DNA of 64,000 nt from Adiantum capillus-veneris. Taxonomy: Eukaryota > Streptophyta > Polypodiopsida > Polypodiales > Pteridaceae. This document shows positions 39,080-48,612 of this stretch, piece after piece. The notes under the pieces were generated by a model. The model did no database searches and was not told the origin of the DNA. It saw only the letters and a list, made by a program, of their open reading frames with translations. The stretch is from NCBI GenBank assembly GCA_014529385.2, contig CM043966.1:44340537-44404536 (forward strand), read 5' to 3'. The first letter of the stretch is position 1, and each line of letters starts with the position of its first letter. The translations under genes and the position numbers were made by a program.

Positions 39080-39345
39080 TTGACATGTTGGTTTTTGAGA
39101 ATGCTTCACCACTCCCCCCTCCCCCCCCAAACATCACCACTAAAAAGTGTTGCAGTTTCAGAAAAACTCAATAAAAATTTACCACTTTTTAGTGGTACTA
39201 AAGTGGTTTAGCACCACTAAAAGGTGGTTTAGCCCCATTAAAAAGCGGTTTAGCCCCACTAAAAAGTGGTTAAGAATTCTTCACCACTCCCCCCAAACAT
39301 CACCATTAAATGGTGTTGCAGTTCCAGAAAAACATGTACTGAGGA
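39080..39345. repeat. ACCACT/AGTGGT cluster between the convergent genes
   Basis: A block with CACCACT, a C-rich run and AAACATCACCA...GTTGCAGTT is present twice (about 39,108-39,170 and 39,281-39,335), flanking several GTGGTTTAGC-CCACTAAAAAG units. It is the same motif family as in the introns and sits in the 3' region of both the transposase-like gene and the phosphatase-like fragment. Confidence 0.7.
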
Positions 39346-39784
39346 TATGCTCAATGTTAGTAGCAGTACAAGTGCTCCAAATCATTGCATCTGCTATTTG
39401 CCTCAAATCCCAAAAAACTTGCTCAACATCTCTACAGTAGTAGATCCACAACTTCTCGTCCACTCTTTTTAGTTTAACTTTGTCGGAAGCTGGACGTGGA
39501 GGGTGTTTAAGTTGTCCAGTATTTGGATCACGTTTGGTTACATCTCGTTTCACGAATAGTCCATCGAGATCAAGGATGATGATCTTTTTGATCTTGCAGA
39601 AATTCGAAACAAGATATCCCCATCCAGGGCAGTTTGGCGAAATCTCCTCAATTTCGGGGCAAACTGTTGGTTCCTGGTCTTCCTCTACTTTATCTGGTGT
39701 TACATCTGCATCCTGCTTAGCTGCTATGTCTTCAACCTTCTCATCTGGTTCTTGAACATCTCCAATCCAGCTAAGTTCTGCCAT
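39281..39784 (-). pseudogene. FCP1/NIF-like (HAD) phosphatase fragment
   Basis: A minus-strand ATG at 39784 opens about 167 codons. After an acidic N-terminal third, KKIIILDLDGLFVKR fits HAD motif I in the DxDG form used by FCP1/SCP-type protein phosphatases, and ADAMIWSTCTATNIEHIL fits the following WS-T block of the NIF domain. The later catalytic blocks (Lys and DD) are absent: the frame runs into the repeat cluster and stops. It is therefore a truncated domain or a first exon. Why a CTD-phosphatase-like domain lies here is unknown; gene capture by the element is one option. Confidence 0.6.
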
Positions 39785-39790
39785 AGACAA

Positions 39791-40152
39791 GTACCATGCC
39801 TTAAAAACCTCAATCAGACTGACATATTAACCTTTTCAAAATACACTTGAAAAGTATACCTTCCAGGCTATTGATTTCCATTTCATTAATTTCCTGAACT
39901 TCTATGGCAACAGTCCACTTGGCAGGAGATACTGGAGAGAAAAAATAAGCTCTACTTGAAGATGCTCATGATGATGTCGGAAAGAACAATACGAGTACAA
40001 TAAATAGACAGTCAATGAACAATATGAGTACAATAAATAGATAATCAATGAGCAATAAACAACTAGTGAACGAAAAATAAAGCCGTCATTTCATTATCAT
40101 CAAAATGAGGGTACAAGGACAAAATTACAAAGAGGCTACAAAGCATAAAAGG
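39791..40152. other. Spacer with short tandem duplication
   Basis: No coding signal is seen. A block containing AGTACAATAAATAGA is duplicated near 39,985-40,060. It would be the 3' region of the minus-strand gene or the upstream region of the phosphatase-like fragment. Confidence 0.5.
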
Positions 40153-41256
40153 TTAATAGGGGCTATAGAAGTTTCTTGCGGGACTTTGGTTTGGGAGGTT
40201 TAAGGTTGGGTGCTTGGAGGTTAGTCTTTTTCTAAGCAGATGAAGACTCCTTGGATTTTTTACCTCTTGGAGTAGGCTCTGAGGCTCGGATGCAACCTTA
40301 TATTTTTTCTTTGGTGTGGCGCGCTCTTCAGTGTTGCTCCTCTTTTTCCTACGCCCCAAAATCTCTGCACAAACCTCTGAAATAAGAAGTTCTGAGTCCT
40401 CATCAGACAAGTTCACTATTGTATCCTTTTCAATTGGCATCTCAGATGATTTTTCAGCGTCCTCTACGTCCTTGTTCATTGCAGGTTCTGGCTTCAGAGG
40501 CACCTCGGCTGACTCCTTGGATGCGTCACCTTGAGCTCCCACTACATCTGCTCTTTTTTCAGCCCTTTTTTCAGCCTTTTGTTGGTTCGGAGTGTCTTCA
40601 CCTGCTTGTTTCTGGAATGCATTCTTATCCCCGCACCCACCACACATGCTATCAATATTGGGCTTGCGTGATGACCCAACTTGGGAGTGTGCTACATAAA
40701 AGACAATGTAATAATACTCAATATTAAGTTATGTGAAAATTCAAAGAGAAGAATGTTCCACAGAATATTACCAATTCCATCAACCGGAGATCCAAAGATG
40801 CCTTCCATTGGATCTTTCTCTGTAATTACATGGAGAAAAGAAACAAAATGGTCAAGAAATGAATCTACAATCAGCTTCATATCATAAGGTATAAAAACAT
40901 CGATTACCTGTACCAACATGCTCATCCATGTTTGCCTCTCCAGGTGCCAACAACTTCAAAGCATCCATGAAATAGACATTGGCCGGCAGACTTATAGGCA
41001 GTTACAAAACAAAGTGGGTGATACGGATGTTGAAACCGGAGCATGTAGACACCGGTAACATGAACAGTCTGCATGATAGAAATCCCACAAGCAACACAAT
41101 CACCTAACTGCACACAGCTATTGTCCGATCCCAAATGAACAGCGGCCTGACAGGAAGGATAGGCATTCTTGACTTGAACAAATTAATAATAGTTTCCACA
41201 AATCGAAGATGCCCTGTCGCCACTTATACTTCCCATAACAAAGTGTCATGCTGACC
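40153..41256 (-). pseudogene. Minus-strand gene of the two-gene unit, 3' exons
   Basis: Three exons join in frame: 41256-40908, 40819-40772 and 40691-40153, separated by GT-AG introns of 88 and 80 bases. Both splice phases are kept, which is strong evidence for a real gene. The reading includes NVYFMDALKLLAPGEANMDE, KDPMEGIFGSPVDGI, CGGCGDKNAF and a Lys/Glu-rich end with RRKKRS and PKKKYK clusters that could be nuclear localisation signals. The first exon contains three in-frame stops (TAA 41226, TAG 41106, TAA 41004, first base on the minus strand). A possible frameshift lies near 40,270-40,290. I recognise no enzyme. Confidence 0.6.
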
Positions 41257-41476
41257 CTGTAAAAAAATAGCACTGCGTACTTTATAAAACAGTATAAGTG
41301 TTTGTGCATTACTTTCAAGAGTCTTTATCACTTTATGTGGTACCACTTAAGAGTGTTATATAAACACTAAGTGGTCTTTTACCATATAAAATGGTCTGTA
41401 ACCATTTTTTTCTAATTAGAGTTTAACCACTTTTAAGTAATATCAACTACTACTAGGTGAATCAATCAAGCTTACA

Positions 41477-41806
41477 TAACTGTAATTGTGCTGCCTCTTC
41501 ACCTAGGTTATCAAGATTGTGCACTTTAATATCAAGTCCCATGTCTTTGAGAGCCTCCTTTATGATTTGAATCAAGGTCTCAAGCTTTGCCATTGCTTCC
41601 TCGTTTGGTACAAGCCCAGCCTTATGCAACTTGAGTTCCTCCATATCCTTGTTCAGTCTCTCTACGATCTTGGTGGCGCCTTGCATCAAACCAACCTGCT
41701 CATCTCTCTTTGTCTTTGTTTGATCTAAAGCAATTTTTATTGCTTCGAGACATTGCTGATTCTCTTTTAACTTTTTAGCAGCATTAGCCTTCATGTTAGA
41801 AATAGC
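41477..41806 (-). CDS. Coiled-coil exon of the minus-strand gene
   Basis: This stretch has a heptad-rich helical sequence (KKLKENQQCLEAIKIALDQ through NKDMEELKLHKAGL and LETLIQIIKEALKDMG), typical of a coiled coil used for dimerisation. It ends near a GTAAGC donor at 41,476. The splice phase to the next exon at 41,256 does not fit cleanly, so either another donor is used or a small indel has occurred. It has no catalytic motif. Confidence 0.5.
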
Positions 41807-41934
41807 TGCTACATCACAGTTGACGCAGAAAATGTAGTCGAGGAAACATTTGACATTCCAAATGTTCCCATCGAGCCAAAGGCCCGCTTCTTTAGAAATT
41901 CCCCCTTAGCCTGTCCTGAAAATTGATGTCCACC

Positions 41935-42467
41935 TTAGTATGTCTGCCAGTCAAAGCCTGTGCCAGTACTGTCAGTGTAATTAGGCATTTTTTCTGCATT
42001 AAATTTCCACTCGCTTCCAAGACATGGACCGTTTGTGGACCTCCATTTCTCCAATTTCCTATTTAAAGTTTTCTGTTGGCGTAACATTTTGATAACACCT
42101 TCAGTATACACAGCCCATGCAACTAAAACTTCAGAATCTTCAGCGGCCTTGCACTTCTTCCAAGTAAATCCATGTGCAAAATGCATGCCTATCTCGTTGT
42201 TTGGGGGAGCTCCTTGATATACTTTGTGGTATAGCGGGAGACATTCTTCATACATTTCAGGCCTCAACCCCTTTAAATGCATCTTCTCCTTTTGGTGGCG
42301 CTTGTAAAGCCATACACTAAGCCACTCCTCATCTGAGAAATCATCATCACATAGGAGCTTCAGATCCTGGCCAACCAAGCATAGCCCATATTCGGTATGA
42401 AAATTTTCCTTGGTGAAGCAAAATTTTGTTTGAGTGGGTAAGGCCACTCGTGGTACTGTCCACCTCC
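41935..42467 (-). CDS. Main conserved-looking exon of the minus-strand gene
   Basis: The acceptor TTTTTACAG precedes 42467 and the frame follows from the exon at 43871-43812. About 177 codons: RWTVPRVALPTQTKFCF, FHTEYGLCLVGQDLKLLCDDDFSDEEWLSVWLY, GLRPEMYEECLPLYHKVYQG, HGFTWKKCKAAEDSEVLVAWAVYTEGVIKML and GSEWKFNAEKMP. It looks like a folded domain with conserved Trp and Cys, but I do not recognise it. It ends in TAA (41937-41935); the frame stays open for about 40 codons beyond, so the stop may be a mutation. Confidence 0.55.
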
Positions 42468-42982
42468 CTGTAAAAACATATGAGAATGCATGTTAGTATG
42501 TAATGAGCCATAATTAAACTTGTTTTATCAACAATAAGAAGTGGTTGAAATGATTTCTGCACCATTCTCAGTGGTACTGCAAAATTTTTAAGTGGTGGTG
42601 TACCACTAAATGGTTCTCAACCACTTAAAACTGGTTAGGTAACACTAAAAAGCCCTGCTACACCACTATTTCTAGTGATACATCCCCTTTTGGTGTTTCT
42701 TCACCACTTTAAAGTGGTGCTCCAGCACATAAAAGTGGGTTGAACCACTGTTCAATTGTGCTACACTGATGTGAATTGTTGTACACAACTTAAAACTGGT
42801 GCTACACTCCTAAAAAGTGGTGCTACACCAATAGAATGTGGTATCTCCTTGTAAAGCTTCATCACTTAAAAGCACTTAACCACCACTTTTAGCAAAGATG
42901 CAGAACTAACGATTATTGCACTTTTGTAAAGCATCACTAAAAAGTGGTTCTACAGCACTGAAAGTGGTTGACCATCACTCAC

Positions 42983-43392
42983 CACCACTTAAATGTGATT
43001 TGAACCACAAAAAGTGGTGACCACCACTTTATTGGTGTTTACCACTTTATACCAAATAACGCTCAGGTTAAGAAGCACCACTTTTCAGTGGACCTACACA
43101 CTTTTAAGGTACCGAATAACGTTCTAGTTAAGAAGCACCACTTTATAGTGATGTTCACCACTTTATAGTGGTCTTCACCACTATAAACACCACTTAAATG
43201 TGATTTGAACCACAAAAAGTGGTGAGCACCACTTTATTGGTGTTTACCACTTTAAACCAAATAACATTTAGGTTAAAAAGCACCACTTTTCAGTGGTTTT
43301 ACACACTTTTAAGGTACCGAATAACGTTCTAGTTAAGAAGCACCACTTTATAGTTGTGTTTACCACTAGAAAGTGGTGCTTCTTAACTAGAA
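42983..43392. repeat. 205-base tandem duplication
   Basis: The block starting CACCACTTAAATGTGATTTG at 42983 starts again at 43188. Both units continue through CACTTTATTGGTGTTTACCAC, an ATAACRYT word, CTTTTAAGGTACCGAATAAC and AGTTAAGAAGCACCACTTTA. The second unit forms the left arm of the large inverted repeat. Confidence 0.85.
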
Positions 43393-43438
43393 CGTTATTC
43401 GGTACCTTAAAAGTGTGTAAAACCACTGAAAAGTGGTG
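43281..43438. repeat. Perfect 68-bp inverted repeat with 22-base loop
   Basis: Bases 43281-43348 are exactly the reverse complement of 43371-43438, checked base by base. The arms begin CACCACTTTTCAGTGG and contain GGTACCGAATAACGTTC. Transcribed RNA would form a long perfect hairpin. Confidence 0.95.
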
Positions 43439-43811
43439 CACCATCGTGATGCTTCGCTTAAAAGTGATGCTTCACCACAAAATAGTTAGGGTTTTCCACT
43501 GGAAAGTGATGCACCCATTGTATCGCCAGTTTTTACTAGAACCTTACCTCTTTTTAGTGCTACCCAGCACTTTAAAGTGGTCCAATATCACTTTTAAGAG
43601 ATGGTGCACCATATCAGCATAACTATGTAGTGATGCAACCATGGTTTCTGCCCAACTTTAAAGGGTGCTGCAGGTGAACCACTTCAACACAGCCTATCAG
43701 TGGTGCTGTACCCATAAAAAGTGGGGTTCACCCACTTGATATTTACTAGTGGTGTGCACACTACTTTTTCCTAATAAAGCAACACTTTAATTGAATCCAT
43801 GGGGGAAATAC

Positions 43812-44052
43812 CTGCATCTAACCTGCTGAACATTTTGCTTCTTAGGTGTACCCTTGGGGGACTCGGAAGTTCTTTTTGTAGCATGCATGTACAAAAAATT
43901 CAGAAATTTTACAAGACATAAAACCAATTTTAGAAATGCATGCATGATGCATCTAACCTATTTTGATAGGCGACTCCTGTGTAGAGCTCTTTCCCTTCCT
44001 AGGTGTACCCTTGTCAGAGTCTGAAGGTCCTTTTGTAGCTTGGTTCTTCATC
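43812..44052 (-). CDS. First two coding exons of the minus-strand gene
   Basis: The ATG at 44051 follows a splice acceptor (TTTTTCAG). Exon 44052-43968 encodes a short basic/Ser-rich peptide (MKNQATKGPSDSDKGTPRKG...). A second exon, 43871-43812, continues in frame (phase 1) and splices with phase 1 into 42467. The two exons are similar in DNA (both contain GGGTACACCTARGAAG preceded by GCTACAAAA) but are read in different frames, so one may be a duplicate of the other. The intron between them is 96 bases. Confidence 0.5.
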
Positions 44053-44278
44053 CTGAAAAAATCACAAATGCCACATAGATACAAGATCAATTCACTTTAA
44101 CCACTAGGCCAAGTCCCCTTTGGTTATCTTGCCACACATTCAGAGACAAGCATACAACGCTTCTACATCTGCATGAAGCATGTTAAAACATGGATCAATG
44201 CTACCTAGGAAAACCAGCCACATTCAAATTCAACCAACATTCGAGATAGAATGCTTCAAGCTACATGATGACACATAC

Positions 44279-44560
44279 CTGTTGTTGCTGTTGCAGGGGA
44301 TTTTTACTGAAGTTGATGACTAGCCCAACAAAAAGTACTCCTCCTGAATTTGCTTGTTGTTGTTGTGATGTTGCTGCTTGTTGCTTCGGCTAGTAGAGAA
44401 ATGGAAAGGAGGGAGGAAAGAGGGAATCAGAAACCTGAATGGCGCTGGCAAGACAGAGAGAGGGGGGAGGAACGAGAGAGACAGAGTGGGAGGGACGAGA
44501 CTCGAGATAATATTTGCATTAAGTGCTTGAACGTACCTTGAGGTGATCATTAATGAGTAA
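44279..44560 (-). promoter_or_regulatory. Pyrimidine-rich leader exon of the minus-strand gene
   Basis: On the minus strand this region is dense in CT (opposite the GA run at 44,399-44,500) and ends in CAACAACAG|GTATGTGT, a good donor at 44,279/44,278; the intron runs to 44,053. Open frames here are compositional artefacts. It mirrors the CT-rich leader of the transposase-like gene at the other end. Confidence 0.45.
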
Positions 44561-44579
44561 GCGCTTTCACTTAGCACAC

Positions 44580-45452
44580 GTCAAATTTTAACCCTTTTTT
44601 TCCATAAATTTTGAATTTAATCCCACTGTTTCAAACGCCTAAACCACCCATTTTCTCAACCCCAAAAACCATATACTATATAGTGGCAAAGGTCACATAT
44701 ACATGCTTTCACCCATGTCCTTTCTCACAGCTCTATGTCATCACACCATTTCGGCACTCGAACGGACTTGAAATGCAACGAAACTTTAGGAGGAGGTCTA
44801 GGACACCTAGGGGCACTTTAGGACACCTAGGGGCACTATCCTAGCAAGTCTGGTCGCAATTCAACAAGGTACCAAAATCACAATCCACCATGAAAAAGGT
44901 CCTAAAAACTGCAATAGAATATGCTAGAAATGTCATCCTATGGTTTAAGAACACTCTCCTATGGTCAAAGCGACTAAAAATAGTGATTTAAGCACTCAAA
45001 TATGCAATTAAGGCTCACTAATACACGTAGTCACGAGCCACAACAAAACTAACAATGCTTACACTAGAGTGAAAGAGCAAAGAGAGATGAATATAATGCA
45101 AGTTGCAAATTCAAAAATGGATTATCCAATCATTAGTTGCGATGATTACAAGTTGGAGTAGCTCGTAGCTTGAGCGTACGTACAACAGAGCTCTTTCTTC
45201 TCTAAAAATAAGCCTCCTTTCACATTAAGGTTATTGACATTTATACCTAGAGCATTCTAAATGGCTAGTGTCCAACCACATGGACTTTTACAAATGTCAT
45301 GAAAACATTACAACTCAGGGAATTGACCCACTACTTTGGAATCAAGATTACACAGAGTATTATTACACTAGCTCGAAAACTAATAGAGTACAAATGTGGT
45401 GTTCGGCTACGTGTCCGGCCAGGTGGGTGCCCGTTCGGTTTGTCCTCAAACA
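44580..45452 (-). repeat. Probable LTR fragment of another minus-strand gypsy element
   Basis: On the minus strand, TGTTTGAGGACAAACC starts right after a purine tract, as a 3' LTR should. A TATAAATG box is at about 45,238-45,245, and the other LTR end is not defined. A 20-base direct duplication (GGACACCTAGGGGCACT) lies at 44,797-44,840. No partner LTR is in the window, so this is a tentative call. Confidence 0.4.
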
Positions 45453-45833
45453 TTCTCCCCTTCCTAATTCGTGTCGTTCCTTGACACGACCTTGTGCAGT
45501 CTTGTCATAGGGTTGTCTTCAGCTTTGTCTTCAAGGTTGGACTTCAGCTTGGGAAGTGCTTTGTCGTTGATGACGCTCCCCCCTTCCTTGAGTGTTTCAT
45601 ATCTGCCATGAAGAGTTCTTTTGATGTTTCTGTCTTTGTCATTGACTTGCAATACTTCACTAGCTTTAGCACTATGGGACTCCTTATGTTTTGTTGTTGG
45701 GAGCTTTTGTGCTAAAGTCATCATTGTTTGTCCGTTGTCTTTGTACGACATTCTTGTCTTTCCATTGATCATTAAATCTTTGTCTTCAAGGTTTTTCTTC
45801 GTCTTTCCATTGAATCTTTGTCTTCAAGGTTGT
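45453..45833 (-). pseudogene. C-terminal tail of a minus-strand gypsy polyprotein, with PPT
   Basis: About 102 codons (45772-45464) of charged sequence (SAKASEVLQVND, DKALPKLKSNLEDKAEDN, then HKVVSRNDTN) end just before GGAAGGGGAGAA (45453-45463), a typical polypurine tract. The tail style is like the end of plant gypsy integrases, but I see no core domain because the sequence is cut at 45,834, where the LTR of element B starts. The plus strand has a roughly 40-base duplication (TCTTTGTCTTCAAGGTT) at 45,770-45,830. Confidence 0.45.
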
Positions 45834-46773
45834 TGTTAGAAGCTGGACACACCCCACGACATCCAACTACTCGGCGGATTATTATTTTTTGTAATTAGTC
45901 ATTCATTGAGGAAAACCCGAATTTTCACCTTGTAAATATTGGAACTTACAGAAGTTTCCAGATTGTATCCCAGTTTTGATAGTTAGATGGAGTAGATGGA
46001 TGATTTTGGAACTTTAGGGCTTGAGAAGTTGTAAGGTATATATATCACTTTTTGACCTTAATGGAAAAACCTTTTGTCATTTTAAACAAGTTTAAGTTTA
46101 TGAGTGAGCATACTGTGTACGTGAGAGAGAGTGTGAGCTTTGTCTTGATGCTACGTGTGCTATGGTGGTCGGAATCGAGTGCGGAGAAGTGCAGCGTGTT
46201 GCTCCTTGCTCCCGACTAGAGCTACGAGCTGATACCAACATTGCGCGCGTACGGTTCGGCTTTGGGAGCTCCTTCTTCGAGCTTCATCGGTTGTTTGGGT
46301 GAGCATACGTTATCTGATTTCGCATTGCAGCATATCCACGCGTTCACATTGAGTAGAGCTACACATTAGGCACTTCAGATTTCGGAAACGAAGACATGTA
46401 GATTTCAGCCAGACATCCTACGTGTTTCTGCACCAGGTGTTTTGGGTCGTGATTTTGGTTCATAGACTTTAAGGAGTGTGGCCTATAGGTATTAGTAGGG
46501 TCTCCTTCAAGCTCTATGGTGTTTCGGAAGTGTTTGATAGGTGTTCGGCTCTAGCAAGCGTTGTAGGAAGCATCCTCTTTTGTTCTCTTGAAGACTGTGA
46601 CTTAGACAATTGGTAGGGGTCTCTGAAGGAATTAGTTAGGAGTCGGTCGAGTGTAGGTTGACACCTTATTCTTGCTTTTACGCGCCTGCAAGTCGAGCTT
46701 CTTCCTTAGCTGACATTACTTGTTAGGTGAGTTCTCGCTGTGCTGACGTCCGTCGCGGCGTACTCGTCCAACA
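45834..46773 (+). repeat. Element B 5' LTR
   Basis: The end is fixed by the PBS that follows after one base. The start is inferred from TGTTAG at 45834 matching the inverse of the end (CCAACA). No second copy is present to confirm it. A TATATATC stretch near 46,036 is a possible promoter box. Confidence 0.6.
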
Positions 46774-46774
46774 T

Positions 46775-46792
46775 TGGCGCCGCTGCCGGGGA
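46775..46792 (+). other. Element B primer binding site, tRNA-Asp type
   Basis: TGGCGCCGCTGCCGGGGA differs at one base from the well-known plant tRNA-Asp PBS (TGGCGCCGTTGCCGGGGA). Confidence 0.88.
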
Positions 46793-48600
46793 CGAAAACC
46801 TTAGGTAGGTGACCGAGACTAATCCTTGAGGATTGGGATTTTTGGCTTGCCAAGAGTCTCACTTTACATTTAGATAGGATCAGAGGGTGGAGGACTCTCT
46901 AGGTCTTAGAGGGAGTCTAGGAAGCGTGTGTCTGGCCTAGATCCTTCGACTTAGGTAGAGGAGGTAGACTTAGGAAGTTTTTAGGTAGTAGTCGAGTTCT
47001 AGAGTAGGAGTGGGAGTGGGAGAAGTGGTGAGAAGAGAGCTTGAGAGTCCGGAGAGGCCAAAAAAGCAACCAAAAACACCATTATCACCATTTCTTCATG
47101 GTAGGTAGGAGTAGAGTAAGTAGAACATCATGATTCAGATCTAGAGCATTTCATGCATGTATACTTGCTTGGTAGAATCATTACAAGTTTGTAAAAGACG
47201 CAAAAAGACGCAAAAGTGTGGTCGAAAGCCTAATTGAAGTCCAAAAGTTACTATGAGTGTTTCTGATAGGCCTACAGAGCATCAGGAGCATTCCTGTCAG
47301 AAAAAAACTTTAATTTTAGCCAGGAGACATCCTACGCGTAGGATGTCTAAAGGCCAATTTGGGAGGAATTTTGGGATTTTGAGTTGACCAGTGTGTTCTG
47401 AAGGTAGGGTTTACCCTAATTTCAACTGGAAAGTGGAAATTTGGCCATCTCTTGACAGGATAAGGCCAGATAGACTGAAATTGCTAGACATCCTACCCAA
47501 TTAGTGCCAAAACATCAACTTGAAACCAAAACTATAAGATGGCAGCATGAGTGTGTCTTGCATGATATATTGAGTGACTGAAAGGGGTTTCACCTCATTC
47601 GGGTAAGAAAATTGGGTTCAAAGTGGACTTTAGCACTTTTGACTGAAAAAGAAAAAACAGCTGAAGTTTGGGACTTTTGACATCCAAATCAAAATCTAAG
47701 CATACCACTGGGATACTGACATCAAAGGGAAGCTGTGGAACAAATCTGGGGTCAAACAGGCCAAAAAGACATCCTACGCGTAGGATGTCTTCTGAGTGAT
47801 TTGGACTCCAAACTGAAATCTCAGTATACCAAGGTGATCATCAGCTCAAGGAGAGCTTAAGTCTTGAGTTTAAAGCCATTCTGAAGAAAAAAACATCCTA
47901 CGCGTAGGATGTCTAATGCAAGAAAATGAAGCCATAATTGGACTTTGAGAATTGTAAGGTGTTATATACCCTAAGGCAAGCCTGCTAATCAATTTTGGGT
48001 CCAATTTGGAGTTGATTAGACTGATCAACACCATCACCAGGCAGTCGGAACAGATTTCTGACTCATTGACCAACTTATAGAAGTCCAAATAAAAAAGTAA
48101 AAACAGCTGTAAGCTCAGCACAATAAGGGGAAACAATAGTGCAGAAATCCAGGCAAAATGCAGCAGGAGACATCCTACACGTAGGATGTCTATTGGGGCA
48201 TACTGCAAGGAAAATTTGACCTGGCCTAGACAGTGAGGTTCTATTTGGCTTAAGGGTTCCGGAACTTCTTTCATAAGTAAATTTGGACCTTGGTTGCCCA
48301 TTTGACAAAGCAAAGACAGAGTTCAAGCTTTTTCGTGTAAATTGGCCAACATCAGAGAAAAGTACTGTTTCAGATTAGCAACCTAATCCGGAACATCAAC
48401 AGTGTATAGAATACAGTAGTGGTTGAGATTAACTCTCCAGTTATACCAATCATTACTAAGATAACCTCTAGCAGATAAATGCTTTGATTCAATTGCCGAA
48501 ATTAAAACTCTTGTGTACAGGTATATTCAGCAACAAAGTAAGAAGTTGTGCAGAAACTGATCTATTGCTAGGTTGGTGGTTGAACTTGTGATAAGTTGCA
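46793..48600 (+). other. Element B untranslated leader with palindromes
   Basis: About 1.8 kb lies between the PBS and gag with no coding domain. Four copies of a 24-bp palindrome (AGACATCCTACG plus its reverse complement) occur at 47325-47348 and 47767-47790 (perfect), 47891-47914 (one mismatch) and 48168-48191 (one mismatch). Half-copies are near 47,488 and, in the LTR, near 46,409. The leader may carry packaging or dimerisation signals; that is inference. Confidence 0.75.
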
Positions 48601-48612
48601 TTGATAAGTTTG

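Larger units (their letters stand above)
42500..43800. repeat. ACCACT/AGTGGT repeat array in minus-gene intron
   Basis: The intron 43811-42468 (1,344 bases) is filled with the same CCACTT/AAGTGG pairs as the opposite gene's intron. It includes a 205-base tandem duplication and a perfect 68-bp inverted repeat, listed separately. The two introns share motif style but not long identical blocks that I could see. Confidence 0.85.
33700..44560. mobile_element. Candidate large two-gene DNA element
   Basis: This is my inference, not a proven element. A transposase-like gene runs right from 34.1 to 39.0 kb, and a multi-exon gene runs left from 44.5 to 40.15 kb. Both start with pyrimidine-rich leaders at the outer ends, and both have a large intron filled with the same ACCACT/AGTGGT inverted-repeat family, which I do not see outside the unit. 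I could not define terminal inverted repeats or a target duplication; AAGGTACGT near 33,617 and its inverse near 44,530 is only a weak candidate. Confidence 0.45.

Noticed and set aside
40922-41134. Cys/His-rich frame that looks like a zinc finger (CVACG...HPYHPLC)
   Set aside because: It is out of frame with the spliced reading that joins correctly to two downstream exons (NVYFMDALKLLAPGE), so it is probably a shadow.
42347-42565. 72-codon minus-strand frame over the splice acceptor at 42468
   Set aside because: It crosses an intron boundary and is in a different frame from the long exon.
43293-43622. 109-codon plus-strand frame
   Set aside because: It runs through the perfect inverted repeat and the intron repeat array of the opposite-strand gene.
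34990-43800. Repeat arrays as CRISPR
   Set aside because: The repeats are short inverted pairs without constant repeat-spacer spacing or cas genes, and the DNA is eukaryotic.
33605-44550. AAGGTACGT near 33,617 and its inverse near 44,530 as terminal inverted repeats
   Set aside because: Nine bases plus scattered matches are too weak; the left site also contains its own inverse, so chance similarity is likely.
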